A stretch of 64,000 bases of DNA, taken from Roseateles toxinivorans (GTDB lineage Bacteria > Pseudomonadota > Gammaproteobacteria > Burkholderiales > Burkholderiaceae_C). The stretch lies in assembly GCA_945898095.1 (NCBI GenBank), contig CAMDHE010000003.1, forward strand, positions 1-64,000. The letters run 5' to 3'. The first letter of the stretch is position 1. The number at the start of each line of letters is the position of its first letter. Positions 1-11,708 of this stretch are shown piece after piece. Made by a program: the position numbers and the translations under genes. Below the pieces are notes generated by a model that saw only the letters and a program-made list of their open reading frames with translations, searched no databases and had not been told where the DNA came from.

Positions 1-33
1 GGCGCTAAGTGCTTGATTCCATTGCGTTATTAC

Positions 34-110
<77 letters not shown>

Positions 111-259
111 AAGCCGGCAAGTGTAGCGGTAATTTAGGTCACAATGCAAGAGGCATTGAATCCGGCCCGCTGAATTTGCCTCTTGGCAGGCCGCCCCATC
201 AAGCCAGCCCCTGCGCTAGGCCGGCGGGCCCGATTCTCGCCTTGCAAATCAAATTCCCG

Positions 260-1249
<990 letters not shown>

Positions 1250-1274
1250 CCGCCGGGCTGCCAGGGGCTGCCGT

Positions 1275-2672
1275 TTACATACCGAAGCCGCCGGGGCCGC
1301 CCATCCCCTTCATGCCGCCCATTTTCTTCATCATCTTCATCATGCCGCCGCCGCGCATTTTCTTCATCATGGTCTGCATCTGTTCGAATTGATTCAGCAT
1401 GCGGTTGACTTCCTGAACCTGCACGCCGGCGCCCATGGCGACCCGCTTCTTGCGGCTGGCCTTGAGCAACTCGGGTTTGCGGCGCTCGAGTTGGGTCATC
1501 GAGTTGATGATGCCTTCCATGCGGCGCATATCGCGTTCGGCGCGGCCCATGTCAGCGTTGGCTGCCTTGGCGACCATCTGGGAAGGCAGCTTGTCCATCA
1601 GGCTTGACAGCCCGCCCATCTTCTTCATTTGCGAGATCTGCGCGAGGAAGTCGTTGAGGTCGAAGTTGCTGCCGCTCTTGAGCTTTTCGGCCAGTTTTTG
1701 CGCGGCTTCGACGTCGATGCCTTTGGTCACGCCTTCAACCAGCGCGACGATGTCGCCCATGCCCAGCACGCGGCCGGCATGGCGCTCGGCGTCAAAGACT
1801 TCGAGACCGTCGATCTTCTCTGACACGCCGGCAAACTTGATCGGTGCACCGGTGATCTGGCGTACCGAAAGCGCTGCGCCACCGCGCGAATCGCCGTCGA
1901 GCTTGGTCAGCACCACACCGGTCAGCGGCAGCGCGTCCTTGAAGGCCCGAGCCGTGTTGATCGCGTCCTGGCCTTGCATCGCATCGACGACGAACAAGGT
2001 TTCGATCGGATTCAGTAACGCATGCAAATCGCCGATTTCGGCCATCAAGGCCGCGTCGATGGCCAGGCGACCCGCCGTGTCGACCAGCAGCACGTCGAAA
2101 TAATGCTTTCTGGCGTAATCGATCGCTGCAAGCGCGATGTCGCGCGGCTTCTGGTCCGGCGTTGACGGGAACCATTCAGCCCCGGCCTGCTTGGTCACCG
2201 TTTTCAATTGTTCGATCGCTGCCGGACGGTAGACGTCGGCCGAAACCGTCAGCACCTTTTTCTTGCGCTTCTCGATCAGGTACTTTGCCAGCTTGGCTGT
2301 CGTTGTGGTCTTGCCCGCGCCCTGGAGGCCGGCCATCAGGATCACCGCCGGGGGCTGGGTGGCGAGGTTGATGTCGGAGACCGGGCGCAGTATGCCCTTT
2401 TCGTCGACCTCGCCCATCGTCGCGGCAAGCTCCTTGTGGACGATGCCAACCAAGGCCTGGCCGGGTGACAGGGAACCGACCACCTCGGCACCCAGCGCCT
2501 TGTCTTTGACCCGGGTAATGAAGTCGCGTACGACGGGCAAGGCCACATCGGCCTCCAGCAATGCCATGCGCACTTCGCGCAGCATTTCCTGGACATTGCT
2601 CTCGGTAATGCGGGCCTGGCCACGCATCGTTTTCACGAGGCGGCTCAGGCGGTCGGTCAGATTTGATGCCAT
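1275..2672 (-). CDS. ffh: Signal recognition particle protein Ffh
   Basis: MASNLTDRLSRLVKTMRGQARITESN; GLQGAGKTTTTAKLAKYL; Met/Gly-rich C-terminal M domain. Confidence 0.95.
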   Translation of the reverse strand: MASNLTDRLSRLVKTMRGQARITESNVQEMLREVRMALLEADVALPVVRDFITRVKDKALGAEVVGSLSPGQALVGIVHKELAATMGEVDEKGILRPVSDINLATQPPAVILMAGLQGAGKTTTTAKLAKYLIEKRKKKVLTVSADVYRPAAIEQLKTVTKQAGAEWFPSTPDQKPRDIALAAIDYARKHYFDVLLVDTAGRLAIDAALMAEIGDLHALLNPIETLFVVDAMQGQDAINTARAFKDALPLTGVVLTKLDGDSRGGAALSVRQITGAPIKFAGVSEKIDGLEVFDAERHAGRVLGMGDIVALVEGVTKGIDVEAAQKLAEKLKSGSNFDLNDFLAQISQMKKMGGLSSLMDKLPSQMVAKAANADMGRAERDMRRMEGIINSMTQLERRKPELLKASRKKRVAMGAGVQVQEVNRMLNQFEQMQTMMKKMRGGGMMKMMKKMGGMKGMGGPGGFGM

Positions 2673-2722
2673 TGATATTCGCGCCGCCCGGTCAGAGTGG
2701 CGCGCAAAAGTACACTGTGACC

Positions 2723-3565
2723 ATGATTTTATCGCCCAGCCTTCCATTCGACGCCAGCCTCGCGCTGGGTCTTGCCAGTTTGGTGGCCATGGCGGCCTAT
2801 CTGGCTGCCGTGCTGATGCCACGGAACATGGGGTCGCCAAGGCAGGGAATCGATGCCTGGTTGCTGCTCGCCTGGCTCGCACAATTGCTGGCGCTGGTGT
2901 TTGATATTGCCGGCATCGGCAAGACGAGTGTCGGCGCGCGCTTTGGTTTTGCGCCGGCCTTGTCGATGACGGTCTGGCTGGTGATGACGGTCTATCTGAT
3001 CGAAAGCCGGTTTTTGCATCTGCCCAGTGCACGCCGGGTTCTGGCTGGCTTGGCCGCTCTGGCAGTGGTCTTGGCGGTCGTATTTCCTGGCGAGGCCAGG
3101 CCGTTGGCAGGCTCACCCTGGGCCCCCTTGCATTGGGTGTTCGGGCTGGCTTCTTACGGTATGTTCGGCGTTGCTGTGTTGCACGCGGTATTGCTGAACC
3201 GGGCCGAGCGCCAGATGCGCCGCCTGACGAGAACATTGGATGGCGCGGGCCAGCCGCCGGGACTGCCCTTGTTGCAACTCGAACGTTTGACCTTCCAGTT
3301 CGTCGGCGTCGGGGTCGCGGTGCTGTCGCTGGCTTTGTTGCTCGGCTGGTGGTTCACGCCGCATTGGCGTTGGGATCACAAGAACCTGTTGGCGGTCCTT
3401 GGATGGGTGGTCTTGACGGGCTTGCTTGCCGGGCGCAGCATCTTCGGCTGGCGTGGCCGGCGCGCGACCCGTTGGCTTTATTTTGGTGCCTTGCTGTTGC
3501 TTCTTTCCTATGTTGGCTCGCGCTTCGTGCTGGAGGTGGTGTTGCAGCGGCCCTATGGCCCCTGA
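2723..3565 (+). CDS. CcsA/YpjD-like cytochrome c assembly family inner membrane protein
   Basis: Multi-TM ORF with WAPLHWVFGLASYGMFGVAVLHA and WDHKNLLAVLGW motifs; divergent from ffh. Confidence 0.8.
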   Translation: MILSPSLPFDASLALGLASLVAMAAYLAAVLMPRNMGSPRQGIDAWLLLAWLAQLLALVFDIAGIGKTSVGARFGFAPALSMTVWLVMTVYLIESRFLHLPSARRVLAGLAALAVVLAVVFPGEARPLAGSPWAPLHWVFGLASYGMFGVAVLHAVLLNRAERQMRRLTRTLDGAGQPPGLPLLQLERLTFQFVGVGVAVLSLALLLGWWFTPHWRWDHKNLLAVLGWVVLTGLLAGRSIFGWRGRRATRWLYFGALLLLLSYVGSRFVLEVVLQRPYGP

Positions 3566-3576
3566 ACCCGAAGGTC

Positions 3577-3819
3577 ATGAAATACCTGTTGCTATTGATT
3601 TTGCTGGGCTTGATTGCCTTCCTCATCGGCTTCAAAAAGGCCAGGCCGCCGACCGGTTCGGCCTCGGCGCGAGCCCCAATTCCGCCAAAAACCATGGCGA
3701 GCTGCGAGCAATGCGGCTTGCATTTGCCGCTCGATGAAACGCTGCCCGGCCGCGGTGGCCGTTTTTGCAGCGCCGCGCATCGCGAAGCGTTCGAGGCGGA
3801 GCATGGCGGGCGGCCGTGA
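3577..3819 (+). CDS. PP0621-like small membrane/zinc-ribbon protein
   Basis: MKYLLLLILLGLIAFLIGFK TM helix followed by CEQCGLHLP...FCSAAHREAFE Cys/His motif. Confidence 0.7.
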   Translation: MKYLLLLILLGLIAFLIGFKKARPPTGSASARAPIPPKTMASCEQCGLHLPLDETLPGRGGRFCSAAHREAFEAEHGGRP

Positions 3820-5615
3820 AACAGCCGGCCTGGTTCGGGTCGGCTTCCAGCGTAGATATTGATCCGGCCCGGCCGCTTGACGCAAAGCCTGAGTTGATCG
3901 CTGAAGTTTGCGAGGACTTACATTCCTTCTTTCAGCCTTCTCGAAACGAAAATGCAGCGGTAAACGCTGGCAATCAAGGCTTGGCAATGAGCAGGCTTTC
4001 ACGTGCCTTTCTGGCGGCGCGTGCAGCTTTGGGGCTGGCCCTGGTGTTTGCCCAGTTGATCGCGCTGCAACTCGGTTCGCTGGCGCCGCATTGGATGATC
4101 GCCCTCTGTCTTGCCTACGCCATCCAGGCGCTGGCGCAATGGTTGTGGTCAAGGCGGGATGCCAAGGCACAGTTGCCGGTGCGGGTTGCCAGTCCCTTGT
4201 GGTGGGCCGGCATCGGGCTCGATCTGGCGGTAATCGGTTTGTTGATGGCCCTGGACCATGGGGTGAATTACAGCGCCATGCTGGTGCTGCCGGTGCTGAT
4301 GGCCGGTGTGCTCGCACCGCGCTTGCAGGGCCTGGCCACGGCGGCTGCGGCCACGCTGCTGATGCTGGTGGTGGCTGGCTGGGATGTCCTGCAGGGCGCG
4401 GATGTGGGCTTGCGCATGACGCAGGCGGGGCTGGTGGGCAGCGGATTTTTTGTTGTCAGTCTGCTGGCCAGCGAAATGGCCAGTCGGCTGGCCCGCGAAG
4501 TGCATGCCGCTCGCGACAGCATGGAGATCGCCCATCAACAGGCGGAACTCAATCGTCTGGTGATCGCAGAAATGCAGGAGGGTGTGCTGGTGGTCGACCG
4601 CAGCGGCTCGGTGCGGGCGGCCAATCCGGCCGCAATCAGTTTGCTGGATGAACCGGGCTCGTCACGCGCCACGCCGTTCCAGTTGCTCGGCGTGTCCCGC
4701 TGGCAAGCGCTGATGCTTGCCGTGGAGCAGGCTTTTGCCGGTGGCAGCTGGCCCGCAGCAGGACGTGATCTATCGATCGATTTACCTGGCGGTGTACAGC
4801 GCAGCTTGCGGCTGAGGTTGCGCTTCACAAGGCGCCAGGAGGCCAACCTGACCGAGGATCTATGCGTTCTTCTGCTCGAGGACAAGCGGCAGGTGTTGGC
4901 GCGCAGCCAACAGGAAAAGCTGGCGGCCATGGGCCGGGTCTCGGCCGGTATCGCGCATGAAATCCGCAACCCGTTGGCGGCGATTGCCCAGGCCAATGCG
5001 CTGTTGGCCGAAGACAGCGGCGAAGCGCGGGGCCGGCAGTTGACCGGCATCGTGGAATTCAATGTGCAGCGGCTCAAGCGCATCGTCGACGACGTGATGG
5101 CCGTAGCGCCAAGCCAGGCGATAGCCAGTTTGCCGGTCGAGGCGGGTAAATTGGTCGGTGAAATCTGTCGTGATTGGGCTCACACCAATCAGCTCGGTTA
5201 CGGCCCGGACGCTGCCGTCAGCTGCACGCTGCCGCAACAGCCGCTGCTGGTCGCGTTTGACGCCGAGCATTTGCGCCGGGTGTTGGTCAATTTACTCGAT
5301 AACGCGCTGCGACATGCCGGGCAGGTGCAGGTCGAGTTGGCGGCCGAGCCGGCCGGCAAAGGCGAGCCATCCGTGCGGTTGTCGGTGTTCAGTGCCGGAG
5401 CGCCGATTCCGCTCGAGGTCGAACAACATCTGTTCGAGCCGTTTTTCTCCACCAGGAGCCGGGGAAACGGCCTGGGCTTATTTATTTGCCGCGAATTGTG
5501 CGAACGCTATGACGCAAGGATCGAATGCAAGCGACGATCTGTTCCGCTGCCGGGCAATGAATTCACCGTCTGGCTGCGTCGCCTTGAATTTCCAACGCCA
5601 ATGAGCCGCCGCTAG
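3816..5615 (+). CDS. pilS: Two-component sensor histidine kinase PilS-like
   Basis: N-terminal TM helices, H-box GIAHEIRNPLAAIAQAN, N-box NLLDNALRHA, G-box; GTG start overlaps upstream stop; followed by pilR. Confidence 0.85.
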   Translation: MKQPAWFGSASSVDIDPARPLDAKPELIAEVCEDLHSFFQPSRNENAAVNAGNQGLAMSRLSRAFLAARAALGLALVFAQLIALQLGSLAPHWMIALCLAYAIQALAQWLWSRRDAKAQLPVRVASPLWWAGIGLDLAVIGLLMALDHGVNYSAMLVLPVLMAGVLAPRLQGLATAAAATLLMLVVAGWDVLQGADVGLRMTQAGLVGSGFFVVSLLASEMASRLAREVHAARDSMEIAHQQAELNRLVIAEMQEGVLVVDRSGSVRAANPAAISLLDEPGSSRATPFQLLGVSRWQALMLAVEQAFAGGSWPAAGRDLSIDLPGGVQRSLRLRLRFTRRQEANLTEDLCVLLLEDKRQVLARSQQEKLAAMGRVSAGIAHEIRNPLAAIAQANALLAEDSGEARGRQLTGIVEFNVQRLKRIVDDVMAVAPSQAIASLPVEAGKLVGEICRDWAHTNQLGYGPDAAVSCTLPQQPLLVAFDAEHLRRVLVNLLDNALRHAGQVQVELAAEPAGKGEPSVRLSVFSAGAPIPLEVEQHLFEPFFSTRSRGNGLGLFICRELCERYDARIECKRRSVPLPGNEFTVWLRRLEFPTPMSRR

Positions 5616-5631
5616 TTGCCCAAAATAAAGC

Positions 5632-7131
5632 ATGACCACTGAGTCCAGTTTCAGTTTGCTGGTCGTTGATGACGAACCGGATTTGCGCACTCTGTATGAA
5701 CTGACCCTCTTGCGTGAGGGCTATGAATTGGAGTCGGCCGGAACAGTCACTGAGGCGCTGTCCTGTCTGCAGCGACGCAGCTACAGCGCTGTCATCACTG
5801 ACATGCGCTTGCCCGATGGCACGGGACTCGATTTGTTGCACTGGATCGAGCGTCAGCATCGCAGCGAGAAGACGCTGGTGATCACCGCCTTCGGCTCGGC
5901 CGAAAACGCAGTCGAGGCATTGAAGGCTGGCGCCTATGACTACCTGACCAAACCGGTTGATTTGCGCCAGTTCCGCCTGGCAGTGGCTGCTGCGCTGGGC
6001 CGGCAGCCTGCATTGCTGCCCGCGCAAGCGCTGCGTGATGCGCCGCGAGTCGCCCTTGCCGAAGCTGCCAACCCGGCGCTGGCACGGCTGGCCGGCCAAT
6101 CAGCGGCAATGCAGCAGATGCTCGAATTGATCGAAAAGGTTTCGCGGAGCATGGCGCCGGTACTTCTGCAAGGCGAGTCGGGCACGGGCAAGGAGTTGGT
6201 GGCGCGGGCGATTCACGATTGCAATTTGCGCAAGTGCCATGCTTTTGTGGCCGTCAACTGCGGCGCCATCCCTGAGCAATTGCTGGAGGCCGAATTCTTC
6301 GGCTATCGCAAGGGCGCTTTCACTGGTGCGCATGAAGACCGCGAAGGCTTTTTTCAGGCTGCTGATGGGGGGACACTGTTTCTGGACGAGATTGGTGACC
6401 TGCCCCTGACGATGCAGAGCAAGCTTCTGCGTTCGATCCAGGAGCGCAAGGTGCGACCGGTGGGTGCCGTGCTGGAGACGCCGGTCAATGTACGCATCCT
6501 CAGCGCCACGAACAAGGATCTGGCAGGCGAGGTGCTGGCATGCCGTTTCCGCCAAGATCTGTTTTACCGCTTGAATGTGATCCAGATTCGCGTGCCGCCG
6601 CTGCGCGAGCGGCTCGAGGATGTGGCCGCGATCAGTGCAAGCCTGCTCGAGCGTATTGCCGGGGATGCAGGGGTTGCGCCCGTGCCATGTTTGACCCCTG
6701 CCGCCTTGGCAAGGCTGCAACGCTACGCCTTCCCCGGTAATGTGCGCGAACTGGAAAACCTTCTGCACCGTGCTTTGGCCTTGTCGGGAGCCGAGGTGAT
6801 CGACGCCGACGATCTGGGCCTGCCGGAGTCGATGCTCGATGAATCGCCGACGGCTCGACTCGACTGTTCGGATGAATCGGTTCAACCTGGCCCGCCGGAA
6901 ACTTCAGCGGGCGCAGCGGCCAATGGACCGCTGGGCGAGCTGGATTTGCCGCTTGATCTGGCGGCTTATCTGGATGACATCGAGCGCAACATTTTGCAGC
7001 GTACGCTGGAGCGTCATCGCTTCAATCGCACTGTCGCCGGTGCCAGGTTGGGGCTGTCGCTGCGGCAAATTCGCTACCGCATGGCAAGGCTCGGCATCAA
7101 GTCTGGCGAAGGCCCCGCATTGGACGCTTGA
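5632..7131 (+). CDS. pilR: Sigma-54 dependent response regulator PilR-like
   Basis: Receiver domain, AAA+ GESGTGKELVARAIH, GAFTGA, C-terminal HTH. Confidence 0.88.
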   Translation: MTTESSFSLLVVDDEPDLRTLYELTLLREGYELESAGTVTEALSCLQRRSYSAVITDMRLPDGTGLDLLHWIERQHRSEKTLVITAFGSAENAVEALKAGAYDYLTKPVDLRQFRLAVAAALGRQPALLPAQALRDAPRVALAEAANPALARLAGQSAAMQQMLELIEKVSRSMAPVLLQGESGTGKELVARAIHDCNLRKCHAFVAVNCGAIPEQLLEAEFFGYRKGAFTGAHEDREGFFQAADGGTLFLDEIGDLPLTMQSKLLRSIQERKVRPVGAVLETPVNVRILSATNKDLAGEVLACRFRQDLFYRLNVIQIRVPPLRERLEDVAAISASLLERIAGDAGVAPVPCLTPAALARLQRYAFPGNVRELENLLHRALALSGAEVIDADDLGLPESMLDESPTARLDCSDESVQPGPPETSAGAAANGPLGELDLPLDLAAYLDDIERNILQRTLERHRFNRTVAGARLGLSLRQIRYRMARLGIKSGEGPALDA

Positions 7132-7186
7132 AGCTGCGCCGGACGCTGCTGTAGCGTATTCCGGGGCTGCGGTCAATGGGATAGAT

Positions 7187-7233
7187 ACGCTATCGGTAGT
7201 GCTTGAAAGGGGTGTTGACACCAGATATAGTGG
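7187..7233. promoter_or_regulatory. Putative NrdR box pair upstream of nrdA
   Basis: acgctatcggtagtgc (7187-7202) and acaccagatatagtgg (7218-7233) are offset by exactly 31 bp; by my count 11/16 and 13/16 matches to the acaCwAtATaTwGtgt consensus. Confidence 0.6.
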
Positions 7234-7423
7234 GCGCAGAAGTCGTGCACTGATTTCGCTATTGCGCCTGACAGGGGTCTTGGAAAGCAGCAAAAGCGCC
7301 AGATACAAGCCAGAAAAAAAGAAATAAGCAAGCCAATCGGCGTGCCAGAAGAAAAAATCGAAGACTACGCTATTGGCGCAGCCATCTCATATTGAAGTAA
7401 ACCAGACCAGACGAGGAAGACTG

Positions 7424-10318
7424 ATGCAAACCCATGTCGCGCACAATGCGCCCGAAGGCGCAAGCCGTACCAACCCCACTGCGGCCAACGAGATTGTGCA
7501 ATCGGCATTTCAGGACTATCAGATCATTCGCCGCAACGGCGCGGTGGTGTCTTTCGAGCCTAGCAAGATCGCTGTGGCGTTGATGAAGGCATTTCTGGCG
7601 GTGCATGGCACCAGCGGTGCGGCATCCGCCAGCGTGCGCGAGACGGTTGACGGACTGACCGAAACGGTGGTTCGCGCTTTGCTGCGTTCGCGGCCAAGCG
7701 GCGGCACCTTCCATATCGAGGATGTCCAGGATCATGTCGAGCTGGGTTTGATGCGCGGGGGGCAGCATGAAGTGGCACGCGCTTATGTGCTCTATCGCGA
7801 GCGCCGTGCGCAGGAGCGTATACGCAAGGGCGAGGCTCAAAAGTCGGCGCCTGAGGTGGCTTTGACGGTGATTGACGGCGGCCAGCGTATCCCCCTGGAC
7901 TGGGCGCATTTGCAAAGCCTGATCACGGCGGCTTGCGCCGATCTGGGCGCCGATGTAACGCCCGATCCGGTGCTGGCCGAGACCAAGCGCAATCTGTACG
8001 ACGGAGTGTCGATCGATGAGGTTTACAAGGCCGCCATCCTGGCCGCCCGTACCTTGATCGAAAAGGACCCGGGCTACAGCCACGCAACGGCACGCCTGCT
8101 GCTGCACACGATCCGCCGTGAAGTCATCGGTGGCGAGATTTCGCAGGAGCAGATGCACAGCCGTTATGCCGAGTATTTTCCCGGCTATATCAAGAAGGGT
8201 GTAAAAGCCGAACTGCTCGACGAGCGTTTGCAGCAATATGACCTGGCGCGTCTGGGCGCTGCCTTGAAGGCCGAGCGCGATCTGCAGTTCGACTATCTGG
8301 GGCTTCAGACCCTGTATGACCGCTACTTCCAGCATATCGACGATCAGCGCATCGAAATGCCGCAAGCTTTCTTCATGCGTGTGGCGATGGGCTTGGCGCT
8401 GAATGAAATCGACCGCGAGGCGCGCGCGATCGAGTTCTACGAGGTGCTGTCCAGGTTCGATTTCATGAGTTCGACACCGACCTTGTTCAATTCGGGTACG
8501 CGCCGCTCGCAGTTGTCGAGCTGCTACCTGACCACGGTCGCCGATGACCTGGACGGCATTTACGAGGCGCTCAAAGAGAATGCTTTGCTGTCCAAGTTTG
8601 CCGGCGGGCTGGGCAACGACTGGACCCCGGTGCGCGCGCTGGGCTCTCATATCAAGGGCACCAACGGCAAGAGCCAGGGTGTCGTGCCGTTCCTGAAAGT
8701 GGTCAATGACACCGCGGTGGCGGTCAACCAGGGCGGCAAGCGCAAGGGCGCGGTCTGCGCTTACCTGGAAACCTGGCACCTCGACATTGAGGAATTCCTG
8801 GAACTGCGCAAAAACACCGGCGACGACCGCCGCCGCACGCATGACATGAATACGGCGAACTGGATCCCGGATCTGTTCATGCGCCGGGTCATGGACGGTG
8901 GCGACTGGACCTTGTTCAGCCCATCGAACACGCCGGACCTGCATGACCTGTTCGGGGCAGCGTTCGAGACCGCCTATGTCGGATATGAAGCCAAGGCCGA
9001 CCGTGGTGAGCTCAAGCTGTTCAGGCGTTTGCCGGCCCGGGACCTCTGGCGCAAGATGCTGTCGATGCTGTTCGAGACCGGCCATCCCTGGATTACTTTC
9101 AAGGATGCCTGCAATGTGCGCTCACCGCAGCAGCATGTCGGTGTTGTGCATTCGAGCAACCTCTGCACCGAAATCACGTTGAATACGAACGACAGCGAAA
9201 TTGCCGTCTGCAATCTCGGGTCGGTGAACTTGATCCAGCATTTGAAGACCGGCGCCAATGGCCAGGAACTCGATCACGACAAGTTGCGCAAGACCATTTC
9301 GACGGCGATGCGCATGCTCGACAATGTCATCGACATCAACTTCTACGCAGTCAAGAAAGCTCGCGACTCAAACCTCAGGCACCGGCCGGTGGGCTTGGGC
9401 CTGATGGGTTTTCAGGACGCGCTCTATGCGTTGCGTGTGCCTTACGCCTCGGAAGCGGCGGTCGAGTTTGCCGACCGGTCGATGGAAGCGATCTGCTACT
9501 ACGCCTACCAGGCCTCGACTGAGTTGGCGCAGGAGCGTGGCCGTTATTCTTCATTCCGTGGTTCGCTCTGGGATCGGGGCATTCTGCCGATCGACTCGCT
9601 CGATCTGCTGGCCAAGGAGCGTGGCGGGTATGTCGAAGTCGACCGCAGTACGACGCTGGACTGGGCGGCCTTGCGTGCCCGCATCCAGTTGCACGGCATG
9701 CGCAACAGCAACTGCGTGGCGATTGCCCCGACGGCGACAATCTCGAACATCATTGGCGTCGACGCATCGATTGAGCCTTGTTTTGGCAACCTGTCGGTCA
9801 AGTCCAATCTGTCGGGCGAGTTCACCATCATCAATCAGGCCCTGGTGCGCGATCTGAAGAAGCTCGGCATCTGGGACGATGTGATGGTGATGGATCTGAA
9901 GCATTTTGATGGCTCGCTGCGGCGCATCGACCGTGTACCTGAAGAGCTGAAGCTGCTCTATGCCACAGCCTTCGAGGTCGAGACGCAATGGCTGGTTGAA
10001 GCTGCCGCAAGGCGCCAGAAATGGATCGATCAGGCCCAATCGCTGAACATCTATATGGCCGGCGCTTCGGGCAAGAAGCTCGATGAAACCTACAAACTCG
10101 CCTGGCTGCGCGGCCTGAAGACGACTTACTATTTGCGCACGATGGGCGCTACCCACGCCGAGAAAAGCACGGTGAAGTCGTCCGGGCAATTGAATGCGGT
10201 GTCGTCGGGGGGTGGCGAGTCGATGTTGTCTGCGGCTGTTCCGGTCGACGACGGATTGCCTGCCACCGATATGAAATTCTGCTCGATTGACAATCCCGAC
10301 TGCGAGGCCTGTCAATAA
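7424..10318 (+). CDS. nrdA: Ribonucleoside-diphosphate reductase alpha subunit (class Ia, ATP-cone)
   Basis: ATP-cone IIRRNGAVVSFEPSKI; SCYLTTVADDLDGIY; RPVGLGLMGFQDALY; C-terminal CEAC. Confidence 0.95.
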   Translation: MQTHVAHNAPEGASRTNPTAANEIVQSAFQDYQIIRRNGAVVSFEPSKIAVALMKAFLAVHGTSGAASASVRETVDGLTETVVRALLRSRPSGGTFHIEDVQDHVELGLMRGGQHEVARAYVLYRERRAQERIRKGEAQKSAPEVALTVIDGGQRIPLDWAHLQSLITAACADLGADVTPDPVLAETKRNLYDGVSIDEVYKAAILAARTLIEKDPGYSHATARLLLHTIRREVIGGEISQEQMHSRYAEYFPGYIKKGVKAELLDERLQQYDLARLGAALKAERDLQFDYLGLQTLYDRYFQHIDDQRIEMPQAFFMRVAMGLALNEIDREARAIEFYEVLSRFDFMSSTPTLFNSGTRRSQLSSCYLTTVADDLDGIYEALKENALLSKFAGGLGNDWTPVRALGSHIKGTNGKSQGVVPFLKVVNDTAVAVNQGGKRKGAVCAYLETWHLDIEEFLELRKNTGDDRRRTHDMNTANWIPDLFMRRVMDGGDWTLFSPSNTPDLHDLFGAAFETAYVGYEAKADRGELKLFRRLPARDLWRKMLSMLFETGHPWITFKDACNVRSPQQHVGVVHSSNLCTEITLNTNDSEIAVCNLGSVNLIQHLKTGANGQELDHDKLRKTISTAMRMLDNVIDINFYAVKKARDSNLRHRPVGLGLMGFQDALYALRVPYASEAAVEFADRSMEAICYYAYQASTELAQERGRYSSFRGSLWDRGILPIDSLDLLAKERGGYVEVDRSTTLDWAALRARIQLHGMRNSNCVAIAPTATISNIIGVDASIEPCFGNLSVKSNLSGEFTIINQALVRDLKKLGIWDDVMVMDLKHFDGSLRRIDRVPEELKLLYATAFEVETQWLVEAAARRQKWIDQAQSLNIYMAGASGKKLDETYKLAWLRGLKTTYYLRTMGATHAEKSTVKSSGQLNAVSSGGGESMLSAAVPVDDGLPATDMKFCSIDNPDCEACQ

Positions 10319-10374
10319 ACGAAGTGATGCCGCATGACAGGCCGTCTTGTCAGGTCGTCAGTGGCTTTGGTCGA

Positions 10375-10411
10375 ATGCCAGCAGCGGTGGGAATTGCCGC
10401 TGCGGCATTGC
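10375..10411. other. Intercistronic hairpin between nrdA and nrdB
   Basis: AATGCC-a-GCAGCGG tgggaattg CCGCTGC-GGCATT, about 13 bp of stem with one bulge. Confidence 0.6.
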
Positions 10412-10514
10412 GACTGGCAAGGAGATACCGGTTTGCAGTTGAGGTTTTCTTGTCAATAAGTACTTGGCGTTTGACCGCAACGCTCACATAATTCGATACC
10501 TTAGGAAATACGCC

Positions 10515-11672
10515 ATGCTGGTTTGGGAAGAAGAAGTCAAGAGCAACGGACGAGCTGCTGAAAATATCGCGATCAATCCTGCTGTGATCGCAGCTTCAGT
10601 TGCCGCCGCAATGGTAGTCAAAGCACCAGAAAAATCCATACCGCAAGTCGCGGCGCGGCGCGTCAATGCCGCTGACAAACGTATCATCAATGGGCAGACC
10701 GACGTCAACCAGTTGGTGCCATTCAAATACAAATGGGCCTGGGAAAAATACCTTGCCACTTGCGCCAATCACTGGATGCCGCAAGAGGTGAATATGTCCC
10801 GCGACATCGCGCTCTGGAAGGACCCGAACGGGTTGACCGAAGATGAGCGGCGCATCATCAAGCGTAATCTTGGTTTCTTCGTGACCGCTGATTCGCTGGC
10901 CGCCAACAACATCGTGCTGGGTACCTATCGTCATATCACAGCACCTGAATGCCGGCAGTTCTTGCTGCGGCAGGCCTTTGAAGAGGCGATTCATACCCAC
11001 GCTTATCAATACATCGTTGAGTCTCTCGGCTTGGACGAGGCCGAGATCTTCAACGCCTACAACGAGATCAAGTCGATCCGCGACAAGGATGAGTTTTTGC
11101 TCCCCTTTATCGGCGCGATCATGGATCCGCATTTCCATACTGGCACGCCTGCAAACGATCAGACCTTGCTGAAGAGTTTGATCGTGTTTGCCTGTTTGAT
11201 GGAGGGTTTGTTCTTCTACGTGGGTTTTGCACAGATTCTCGCCATGGGTCGCCAGAACAAGATGACCGGTGCCGCCGAGCAATACCAGTACATCTTGCGT
11301 GACGAATCGATGCATTGCAATTTTGGTATCGACCTGATCAATCAGTTGAAACTGGAAAACCCGCACCTGTGGACGGCGGAATTCAAAGTCGAGATCAAGG
11401 CTTTGTTCATGAAAGCCGTTGAACTGGAATATGCCTATGCCGAAGACACCATGCCGCGCGGCGTGCTCGGCATGAACGCATCGATGTTCAAGGGTTATCT
11501 GCGCTATATCGCGAACCGGCGTGCGGTGCAGATCGGCCTCGAGGAACTCTTTCCGAATGAGGAAAATCCGTTCCCCTGGATGAGTGAAATGATTGATCTG
11601 AAGAAGGAACGTAATTTCTTTGAAACCCGCGTCATCGAATACCAATCCGGTGGCGCATTGTCATGGGACTGA
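10515..11672 (+). CDS. nrdB: Ribonucleoside-diphosphate reductase beta subunit
   Basis: [27 protein letters not shown]-terminal [19 protein letters not shown]. Confidence 0.94.
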   Translation: MLVWEEEVKSNGRAAENIAINPAVIAASVAAAMVVKAPEKSIPQVAARRVNAADKRIINGQTDVNQLVPFKYKWAWEKYLATCANHWMPQEVNMSRDIALWKDPNGLTEDERRIIKRNLGFFVTADSLAANNIVLGTYRHITAPECRQFLLRQAFEEAIHTHAYQYIVESLGLDEAEIFNAYNEIKSIRDKDEFLLPFIGAIMDPHFHTGTPANDQTLLKSLIVFACLMEGLFFYVGFAQILAMGRQNKMTGAAEQYQYILRDESMHCNFGIDLINQLKLENPHLWTAEFKVEIKALFMKAVELEYAYAEDTMPRGVLGMNASMFKGYLRYIANRRAVQIGLEELFPNEENPFPWMSEMIDLKKERNFFETRVIEYQSGGALSWD

Positions 11673-11680
11673 CCCCGGAC

Positions 11681-11708
11681 ACATGACAAGCCCGGCGGCT
11701 TGTCATGT
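11681..11708. terminator. Hairpin downstream of nrdB
   Basis: ACATGACAAGCC cggc GGCTTGTCATGT, perfect 12-bp stem; no clear T-run. Confidence 0.6.

Noticed and set aside
3592-4317. 241-aa minus-strand ORF over the PP0621-like/pilS junction
   Set aside because: Arg/Pro/Ala-rich translation and antisense to two supported genes.
7131-7180. Possible echo of the pilR 3' end (ggacgct...ccggacgctgct)
   Set aside because: Only about 7 nt match; indistinguishable from chance at this GC content.
7370-9085. 571-aa minus-strand ORF antisense to nrdA
   Set aside because: High-GC codon-bias shadow ORF opposite a clearly conserved gene; no recognisable domain.
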